A stretch of DNA of 64,000 nucleotides from Metallyticus violacea (Eukaryota > Arthropoda > Insecta > Mantodea > Metallyticidae). Location: NCBI GenBank assembly GCA_030762175.1, contig CM060843.1, positions 114,233,369 through 114,297,368 of the forward strand, read 5' to 3'. Positions within the stretch are counted from its first letter, which is position 1, and each line of letters opens with the position of its first letter. Under the pieces are notes generated by a model that worked only from the letters and a program-made list of their open reading frames with translations, did no database searches and had not been told where the DNA came from. The position numbers and the translations under genes are program-made. This document shows, one piece after another, positions 55,701-64,000 of the stretch.

Positions 55701-57065
55701 CCTATTACGTTTTGCAAACGTTAAGTTTATATGATGTATTATGAGTCATTCTAGAAGAACATACTGAACTGTGATGCTATTTCACAATGGTTTGTCCTAT
55801 TGTTCATCCTCTAGAATACATTAAAAACGACGTGCTCCTAAAGCATTCCTAATATTATAGACTAATATAGACTACACCTCTGCCTAAGCACAGAAGATAA
55901 CCATCCCCCATGTAGAATGAATGCTACATTAATTACTATCTTTGCATATGAATACAGGAGCAGTGACAAGACACGTAGACGGATGAGCTTTGCTTTTAAA
56001 ACTATTTTATGTAGATATGGGCCTTCTGAACTAGGAAAACACAATGCAATTCATGTATGGGCAAAAATTGTAGAGTTCGTAGACCGTAAAGTTTTTTGAC
56101 ATTTGCAATTTCGAAGCGAAAGAAAAATCCAGAATGGCAGAAAATGAATTGAGATAAAAACTCGTCATAGCGAACCGAGCTCTCTATCATAATATTTACA
56201 TTAAATACGTTATTTGGATATTAAAATGTCTCTTATAATATTGGGGCAAAGTTGATGTGCATTTTCCAGTGGCAGACGCTTTGAAACTTTACAAAGGATA
56301 ATGAAATAAATTATATAGTAATATAATGGATAAGAATTGAGTGCATACGTGTGCATACACAAATATGTATATTAGAAATGCAGCTTTGCACTGTTCGGTT
56401 GATAACGTGAGAAGGAAACGTTTATAATTTCAATGGAAGTTTAATGAGTTTTAAGAAATGAACAGGCTCGGTCCTTGTATTTTACGGACGTTCGTCTTTT
56501 TTTCTGCGCTTAAGACTGGCGTTGCAGACGGAAATTTCGTTGTACAAATTTATTTAGACGAGAAGCTGGGAAAAGATATCCTCATTGAACGTGCATAATA
56601 GGTTAGAAGGAAGGTTTACAGAAGCACGCTGCAAAAGAAGACATTAGTAGCGAGTTTTGTGTACCTTCACTCCCTTTTGCCCCTAGGTTAGAGTCTTCCG
56701 ACTGAGTTGATAAGTACCATGGCTTTCCTTTCTCTTCTCCCGCTGGAACTTTAGTTAGAGGTGTGTCTACACTTCCACAGTCAAATACTCGCGATGGAAT
56801 GTTGAACGTTCCTCTTCCTACCCTGCTGGGAAATCTCTCTTTCCTAAGCAAAGCAACGATGGAGTAAGTTCATTGGTTGTGATGAGTGATGTAGTTGTTG
56901 TAATCTCAGTATATATTCGTAGTAGTTTAAATCCCATAGCGTATTTTTGTTTCTTATATTTTATTGTAAATATACCACAGTTATACAAACCTATTTAAAT
57001 GCGGAACAAATTAATCTGCAGTAAATCTTGTAAATGCAGAGTACAAAGAAATAAAAAGCTAAATC
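52733..57065. other. Long noncoding stretch, no confident gene
   Basis: Two hydrophobic or mixed frames, 53580-53855 (no ATG until residue 20) and 55032-55415 (127 codons, plus), have no family resemblance I can defend. The GC-richer block 56600-56850 also lacks a domain. Confidence 0.4.
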
Positions 57066-57590
57066 TCCACGGGTTGCCGAGGTCGTTAAGGTATAGACTG
57101 GTGAGCAGGAAGTCTGGGGTTTAATTCCCGTCAGAACCGTCCTCCTTGGTGTGTTTTTTTTTTCTCCAGTCCTCAAATAGCAAATGCTAGGAAAATTTAA
57201 GCCACATTTAGTTCCTTAAAAAGAAGTCTTTTCCAGTTTATCATATCAGCAGTGTCTACCGCCCCTGTTGCCTCAACAATAAATAAAAACGGGGATTGCC
57301 ACGGGTAGTCGAAGTCGTTAAGGCGCGGACTCGTGAGCGGGAATTCTGGGATTCGATTTCCACTAGGACCGTTCTCCCTGACTGGGTTTATTTCCAGGTT
57401 TTCCTCAGTCCTCATAAATGGTAAATGCCGGGGAAGTACACCGGAACTCCTTCCTTAAAAATATTTTTCCCAACTTATCATTTCATCTCCTATATCATCA
57501 ATTTCCACCGCCTGTGGTCCCTCAGTAGTAAAAACGGGCGTTAAACACTATTCATAAAAAATAAATAAAAACGGGTGTAAAACTCGCTTT
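57066..57590 (+). mobile_element. Older SINE family B, interrupted by a younger SINE B
   Basis: The outer copy occupies 57066-57293 and resumes at 57576 (TGTAAAACTCGC, the decayed GCGTTAAACACT end). It is clearly diverged: box B is GGGTTTAATTCCC, the CCGGGGAGGTACC block has become TAGGAAAATTTAAGCC, and several short gaps are present. Confidence 0.9.
57294..57559 (+). mobile_element. Younger SINE family B inserted in the tail of another SINE B
   Basis: The element is 266 bp from GATTGCCACGGGTAGTCGAA to ACACTATTCATAAA. It is bounded by a perfect 16-bp duplication AATAAATAAAAACGGG at 57278-57293 and 57560-57575, which is sequence of the host SINE's 3' end. Head, box B (GGGATTCGATTTCC, mutated) and body (TCCTCAGTCCTCATAAATGG, AAATGCCGGGGAAGTAC, AAAACGGGCGTTAAACAC) are recognisable. 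Confidence 0.97.
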
Positions 57591-58579
57591 GAAAAAATAA
57601 TCAACCTATAAAAGCATTTGTTATTCAAATTTAAGGCATTGTATGCTCATGAGGACTTTAAAAGCTAAAATTATACGTACATGCTTTGTATATGTCTGTA
57701 TATAACTATGTATTTGCATCAGGAAAAACTGGAAAATTACCGTGGAACCGGTTCAGTATTAACAAAATTTGTATTAACCTACACAATTGCAATTCAAGAA
57801 ATATTAAAATTTAAATATGATAAAATAGATACCATAGCTGTCCAACATTGCTAAATATTTTTCGCTTTAATCTTTAAAAGTTACATACAGAATATCTGAG
57901 AATAAATTGTGGGTTTTCATAAGGTTAATGTGAAGTATGTATTATGTATAATGAATTGAAAGTGATTTTAATTAATTCAGTAGCTCTGTCAGATTCTGAT
58001 TACATTAGTAAGTATTAATATTCTATTCTTCTACAGCACGACGCACATCAAAATGAAATTCGATATTCTGACAGAAATATCTTAAGTGACCCTTGCGATT
58101 TTTTCTCCTATTCTCTGTTTTGTGGATGTCAACATTCTCTATTCTTCCACTGTAAACCTCATCCTTGACATAATACACAAGAAATTTAACAGAATAGAAT
58201 GGGTTCATATCTGCCAACCCACTGGTTTGAAAATGGATGATTAACTTTTCTTGCACTCAATTTGTAAAATGGAGCGGGGTTTCATATTTTTTTTTTTTTT
58301 TTGAGATAGTGTGCAACTATGTTCTTCTAGAATGTATATTTGTACATCATTTAAACAATCTCTTGAATTTTCGCGCAACAAACAATTTCTATTGAAAAGA
58401 AGAAGAATTACTGAGATATAGCAAGAAACCACTTCTAAGAGAGAGAGACCTGTATTTCAAAGTTGCTCCATATTATAAATTGACATAAGTTTCGTTACAT
58501 CATAAAATGCAATTTCATTTTGCAGGTAATATATAAGTAACAACACGCTATTCTGTGACGAAAATGTCTTACAGAATAC

Positions 58580-58581
<2 letters not shown>

Positions 58582-58624
<43 letters not shown>
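58582..58624. repeat. (TA)n microsatellite
   Basis: This is a pure TA run of about 21 units. Confidence 0.96.
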
Positions 58625-58628
<4 letters not shown>

Positions 58629-58787
58629 TTTTACGGTAACGAATTTGATAGTTTATTTTAGAAAGCATAAAATACTGTGCTTAGATTACATAATTAGGAA
58701 GCAAATACGTTGCAAATATATGAAACAATATCAAAGGTTAAAATTATAAAATAAAAATCAAACCCCAATGTCTTTTGATACAAAATA

Positions 58788-58888
<101 letters not shown>

Positions 58889-59867
58889 CATAAAGATTAT
58901 TGGGAAGCGCACGAATTTATTGTAAAATACTCAAATAAGCTGTATTTTGTTTGTAGTTTGGCAGTTATTCTGGATTTTCGAAATAATATTCCTTTTACAT
59001 TTATCTTAGTAATTTATATGCTTTAATTATAAACCTTATCGGTATTTTCTGTCCCGGTTACTAATCTTAACGCATCCGGCGGACCCTGAGTTGCAAATTC
59101 GTTTATCCCTCCCCTTTGTCATGTCCCTGAATGTTACTTTCTACATATGCTTCTTGTCAGTTTCACATTACACATTAATTTTCAAAAATTGATAGACAAT
59201 TGATTACAGAACAACGCAGTGATGTGTATAATCCTTAATTTAAATCGAACTGTGTGCGTGAGCAATATATTTAAAATACTTCTGATGAATAATTGCCTCC
59301 TTCCAAAATTGTTACTACGATTGCTTACAAATTTAATGTACTCTTTCAGTGCAACACATAAAATCGTGTAAAATTTAGAGCATTAACTTAGAAAATGTCA
59401 GATGAAATTGGTGCAATCTTGAACAAAATGCTTTCTGAAATCAGCACAAATGAGAGTTGCGGAATGTAAAGGAAAATATTAGCAATGAAATAAAAACATT
59501 ACGGTGAGCGAGTTTATCCATATCAACATGTGTTTTCATGATACAAAACTCGGGAAGAATAGCAATTCTAATACCTTCTATAACGATGAGTGTATATATA
59601 CTTTTAGAAAGCGGAATTTAAGTACAGGCGCCGTCAAATGCGAATTGCTTAGTATTCCAGATGTTAAGTTCGGTGAACGTACATCGACTTTATACTTGCT
59701 TAGTAGTTGATTTGTTTTACGTATTAACTTTTACATTTTCAAATGATCACGTCAAAAAGTGTCTTCTAAGTCTTATATAAAGAGATAACTCAAGTGCTGT
59801 AAATGTTTTTTTTTTCTTTTTCTTTCTTTGACCGTAGTGAAAAGTCCATTATCTTCTATTTTGTTCG

Positions 59868-59892
59868 CAAGAGAGAGAGAGAAAGAGAGAAG
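59868..59892. repeat. (GA)n-rich purine run
   Basis: This is a short GA run with one AA interruption at the edge of a purine-rich segment. Confidence 0.85.
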
Positions 59893-60399
59893 AACGAGGT
59901 TGCACAAAGAGGCGGTGAAATAGAGATATGATATTTGAATATTGGAAACGGTAAAGTGTTTGTAAGAGGGATCGGGAAAGAAGGTGGGGTAGGAGATTGA
60001 AGAAGAGGCGACTACCAGATTTGCTCCTCATATACTATTGGAGGGAGAATCAATTGGAATCACATGACTGCACTCGCTTATTCCCTCACTTTGTTCCTCA
60101 TTCAGTGCATTCTATCTTTTCACACATACATTCAGCGTCACTTATTGCCGATGTGAGCCTGGTATTTAATAGTTAAAGAGTCCAATTTGTTAAGGATATG
60201 TCGACAGTATTTAAAATGGCACATTAGGAATACAAAGCTCAATTATTTAAAAAATTAAATGTGTACTTGCAGTGGTAAAATAACTTTTTACTTACTTTAA
60301 TGAGAGAATAGTTTTTACCAAAGCTCTTCTAAATCATGGGCTTCCTTCTGGTCTTAAGTTATCAAGAATATTTTCCCCCTACTGTAGTATGTAACCTTT

Positions 60400-61840
60400 T
60401 TTGTCTATTATTTATTTATTTATTTTACTTGCCTGTGGGTGGATCGTGATCGGAAAGTGGGCCCTTATTTTAGCTTGCAGTCTCTAAGGGATATTCGCAG
60501 CTCGACCACTAATATTGTACTCTGGCGATGTTACACTTTGAAACAGCTGATGAGCCATGTAGTTTCTTTTTCTTATAAGTAAATCATCTTGTGAAACAGA
60601 TGAATACGCACATATCTAGCACGTTTCCTGTAACCTTCAGCTGTGTGTCGCAATACAGGAAACAAAGCTGTCACCTGATCTTGCAAATCACCTCCCATTC
60701 CCTGCTGGCACTCAAGGACACACTTTGGTTTCTTTACCGCCTTTCCTTCCTCTCCTGTTCCTGTAATGTCAGCAGTTTCATGTTTCGTTGAAGAGAAATA
60801 AACATCTTTGTTATCCTTCAACCTCACACAGCACATTCTTTGCAGACCATGATGCATAATCGCCACGTTTCAGTTTAATATGAGTGATGTCATGCGGCCT
60901 ATCCTTCCTATTTGTTCTGGCGATAGCAACAGCATTAGTTTTTCTGTCCATTGGTCTTCTAAAGAGATCTGGAGACAATGCCAATTATCCAGATAGAAGT
61001 GTGGTACGTTCTAACAATGTTTCCGATATGTTTGGAACAATATTTGTAATTGCTGGAAGATTACGGTCTTTACGTGTTTACCTACATAAATTTTGAAGTA
61101 AAAGCAATATCCAGAATTAGATTCACAAATCCTGTACATTTGGGTCAATTGCATTCTACGTATGAAAGACTTCTTCTGAATTTCATTAGGCTTTCATTCA
61201 GAGCTATGACTTTTGTAGGAAGATATAATTCTGAAAAGTTTTCAGAAAAATGCTGAAAGAATGATAGACCAAATCTTTTAGCTTATAATTTTATCTTCTG
61301 TTCTGTCGTCGGTGAAATGCACAAAACTTGAAATAAGTTTGAACCTCTGTTTGCCCATTGTATTTCCAAATATCGGAATGTATGCTTTAATTTCATCTGG
61401 TGTTTATAAAAATATTTATCATCATATTTCAGTTTCTTTCTTCATACTCTATTTGCTTTGTAGAATAAACGTTTATTTTTGCAAGCAGATGTTCCATAAA
61501 TTAAAAAAAGCAAAATCAAATCGTGAAGGTTGCTTTATACATAACTTTTCAGTAATTTTTTACAGACTTCAAAAGTAATTACTGTGATGGCACACAACGA
61601 TATTATTATCACTTTTTGTTGAATTCCTACCACTTTCTTATGCGTCACAACGCGAGCGTATTTTGAAGGACCTGGGGCGGAATTATCATCATCATCTGAA
61701 CTGCATTCATTGACAGCAGCGCTAATTATATCTTCATTTTCTGTTTCAAAATCAGAAAGTTCGCTAAGTTTACTGTCACTATTTACAATACTTTCAATTA
61801 GCTTTCTTAAATCCCTTCGTCATATTTCACCGCTTGTCTT
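60400..61840 (-). pseudogene. piggyBac-type transposase pseudogene, nearly full length
   Basis: piggyBac transposases excise and insert elements at TTAA with a DDD catalytic core. On the minus strand, across several frames, the pieces are in family order. The acidic N-terminus is LRKLIESIVNSDSKLSELSD, FETENEDI and SSDDDDNSAPGPSKYARV (61830-61600). Next come LPTKVIALNESLMKF (about 61210), RLSYVECN, SGYCFYFKIYVG, LDNW (about 60985), LFRRPMDRKTNAVAIARTNR and KLKRGDYASWSAKNVLC. Then KDNKDVYFSSTKHETADITG, KKPKCVLECQQGMGGDLQDQ and VTALFPVLRHTAEGYRK (60640-60830), and finally GRAANIPLRLQAKIRAHFP near 60445-60505. Stops and shifts are numerous. The first catalytic Asp (usually DESL) is Asn, and a residue is missing at GMGG(V)DLQDQ. 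The cysteine-rich end is not clearly recovered. Confidence 0.88.
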
Positions 61841-62099
61841 GCTATGTTGGCTACTGGGATTAGCTATACTTTGTACAGAAAGAAGTAACTTTATCGAACA
61901 TATAACAGATGACGAGGCAAACTATTTAAACTTTGAAGAATGTGTTATTTAGTTCCATTCTCATTTCTTTTGAATGCTACTTGTTGCTTAGAAATGCACG
62001 CATGTGTAGTTTTATTGGGCAGGGCACACTTGCAAGCTGTGCTCGTTATGCGAATGTCATTACTCCCTTAAGCAAGTACAGCTCGTCACAGGACTCGAA

Positions 62100-62423
62100 G
62101 TCGGTCCTGGTGGTGTAGTGGTTACCATACTTGCCTAATAAACCCACGATCGCGGGTTCGAACCCGACCAGGACCGATGGATTTTTTCGGGCGTAAAAAT
62201 CGTAAGTATGGCTTCCTTCGGAAGGGAGGTAAAGCCGTGGGTCCCGTGTCGTATTTACGGCACGATAAAGAACCTCAAGCCTGAAAGAGAGGCCTCTGAG
62301 CAAAATTTGTCGGCCGTTTCACGCCCTGAGTTGAATGGGACGCTGATGACCTGAGATGTTAAAGAGCGTCCATAAACAAATCAATCTAAAAACAAAAAAA
62401 AAAAAAAACAAAAAAACAAAAAA
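62100..62423 (+). mobile_element. tRNA-derived SINE family A, best-preserved copy
   Basis: This is the cleanest copy. The acceptor-like GGTCCTGG (62103-62110) pairs perfectly with CCAGGACC (62168-62175). TGGTGTAGTGGTTACCATAC serves as the box A region and CGCGGGTTCGAACCCGACC as the box B/T-arm, with its stem intact. The body continues through GGCTTCCTTCGGAAGGGAGG, AAAGCCGTGGGTCCCGTGTC, GGCACGATAAAGAACCTCAA and GTCGGCCGTTTCACGCCCTG to TAAAGAGCGTCCATAAACAA. An A-rich tail with C interruptions runs to 62423. No clear target duplication was found. Intact promoter boxes mean it could still be transcribed by RNA polymerase III. Confidence 0.97.
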
Positions 62424-63755
62424 GGGGACGCGAATGGGATAACCAACAGTACGGTTATATAAGCGTTCGGGACTTTAGAGGAAGTTTATCTTTGTTTAAC
62501 TTTGACACATATTTTGTATTTTATCGGAGGTTGCTTCCTGCTCTTCGTTGCAAGAGTTTGCATATTTGGTTTTCCTTTTGCATTCTCAAAGGGTTGTATG
62601 TTTTCTCATACAAGTCTTACTCTATATTTTCGAGTTATAGAATATCTGCAGCAAGATTTATCTTTTTTTCCCTTGATTTTTACGTTACTATATCTATTTT
62701 TAACCGACATACATTTGTGTTATGCTTTCTGTAGCTCTAGACAACGACTCTGTGTTAGTATTTGCTTTTTCACTGTCAATGACTCCCTCTTGTGCCATCT
62801 CCGATCTAATGCTTTCCGAGTGGAATGGGAATGCTGGCCCCATTCAAAATTCCGAAGTGCCGGATTTAAATAACCCTACTATACCTGAGCACAATTGGGT
62901 ATATATCCGATATTATGAGTAAAATATGGCACAGAAGGAAGTTTGCTCTGAAACCAGCAACTCTAATGGTCACTTTGATAAAATATGAGAGACTTAGACC
63001 CAATTAGTTATTGTGCAAGTGTACACCTTTATATTTTATACCAATGTTGTATCATTAATGCTAAACGCTGCCATAACCAATGGGAGCGGCATGAAGTTAT
63101 GAATTAATCTAAAATATATGAGGAATACTGGAGTAGAATTACATTCATTTTCATGTACTATTTCACTGCAGTCATTGGGCAACTGATCCGCAAATCCCAT
63201 TCCTCACACTCCAATGGGAAAGCAATAACAAGGAAGAAATATCAATCCTCACATGATGTAGAAATATATGTTTACTTTGTACAAGTACTATAAAGAAGAT
63301 TCGAAACATTTTCTCATACTGCCATCACCAAATACGAACAATGGCACTGTTTTCTTCCTTTATAACTATTAAAAAGCTGGTTTCTTTTTAGAGCTTAAAA
63401 GCATGTTTTATTACTTCAATAAAACTTGTCATACAATCAAGACAAAACCAGTCTAGAATGACTCCCAAAATTGTTCGCTGGGCTCTGTAAACATTATAGT
63501 GATTTTATCTGTTTAACACAATTCTTGTCTATTTTACAACATAAATAATCGTAGTAGATTCTTGTCTCTTATTTAGGAAACTTGCTGGCAGAGAATATCC
63601 GAGAAGTGAAAAAGTGGTGGCAAAACCATTTATTCTAGAACCAGCTTCCTGATTCCAAATTTTAGTCTACCGCACGGCTTGTGCGACACAAAAAATCGCA
63701 TTTTATAAACAATTTTCTTAAAGATGTGGTTGACCATAAAGCTTGGACCGTATAC
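62424..63755. other. Noncoding stretch, no gene seen
   Basis: A 123-codon plus-strand frame (62502-62873) is hydrophobic and Cys/Phe-rich but lacks motifs and overlaps another long frame, so it is not called. Confidence 0.4.
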
Positions 63756-64000
63756 TCGACCGTGTATACGGCGCGGACTCGTGAGCGGGAGGTCTGGGGT
63801 TGGAATCCCGCCAGGACCGTCCTCCCTGACTGAGGTTTTTTCCAGGTTTTCCTCAGTTCTCATAAATGGCAAATGCCGGGAAGGTACCCTAAACTTAGGC
63901 CTGGGACGATTCCTTCCTTAAAAATAAACTCTTTCCCAATATATAATTTCATCTCATGTATCATCAGTATCCACCGCCTGTAGTCCCTCTGTAGCAAAAA
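63756..64000 (+). mobile_element. SINE family B, cut by the window edge
   Basis: From GGCGCGGACTCGTGAGCGGG onward the copy matches the family (GGGGTTGGAATCCCGCCAGG, TCCTCCCTGACTGAGG, AAATGCCGGGAAGGTACCCT, CTTTCCCAATATATAATTTC, GTATCCACCGCCTGTAG). Its first 25 bases, normally CCGCCACGGGTGGCCGAGGT, are replaced by a palindromic CGTATACTCGACCGTGTATACG-like piece, so box A is lost. The last bases lie at or beyond 64000. Confidence 0.92.

Noticed and set aside
60884..61578. Plus-strand frames of 68-88 codons with signal-peptide-like starts
   Set aside because: They are antisense to the piggyBac transposase relic, whose minus-strand motifs explain the region.

Overview
This window looks like repeat-rich nuclear DNA of an insect with a large genome. 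It is AT-rich, has many microsatellites, has no tightly packed reading frames and is filled with decayed transposons of insect type. The tRNA-derived SINEs and transposase types would fit a cockroach or another hemimetabolous insect, but that is inference. I find no confident host protein-coding gene, no functional tRNA or rRNA and no operon-like structure. Nearly every recognisable coding stretch is a transposon remnant.

Retroelements: two tRNA-derived SINE families dominate. SINE family A (head GGTCCTGGTGGTGTAGTGGT) has eight copies, at about 3.3, 8.9, 42.1, 43.0, 49.7, 51.3, 52.6 and 62.2 kb. SINE family B (body with AAATGCCGGGGAGG, 3' end AAACGGGCGTTAAA) has ten copies, at about 12.5, 14.9, 17.2, 26.0, 39.6/41.2, 46.2, 48.7, 57.2, 57.4 and 63.9 kb. 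A third tRNA-like SINE candidate lies at 22.8 kb. LINE 3' ends occur at 0.5-1.05 kb (minus), 31.24-31.52 kb (minus) and 39.75-41.23 kb (plus). The last carries an open 300-codon reverse-transcriptase C-terminal region with a C-x2-C-x7-H-x4-C finger.

DNA transposons: a 1.26-kb mariner (3885-5148) sits inside a Tc1-like transposase relic, with a second mariner-like C-terminal relic just downstream. Internally deleted mariner-like elements lie at 36.9-37.4 kb and 41.35-42.40 kb. A decayed but nearly full-length piggyBac transposase lies at 60.4-61.84 kb (minus). A TTAA-flanked inverted-repeat element at 18.35-18.88 kb and a 144-bp foldback at 23.04-23.18 kb are non-autonomous candidates. A relic of an unnamed repetitive insect gene family lies at 21.66-22.40 kb (minus).

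The most informative content is the layering. Several insertions can be ordered because one element interrupts another with readable target-site duplications: a SINE B in a SINE B (perfect 16-bp duplication), a LINE in a SINE B (13-bp), a mariner in a Tc1 relic, and a SINE A in a mariner-like element. I did not find a credible previously undescribed biological system. The value lies in this insertion history, in LINE 3' ends that run into microsatellites, and in a few unexplained inverted or tandem repeats.
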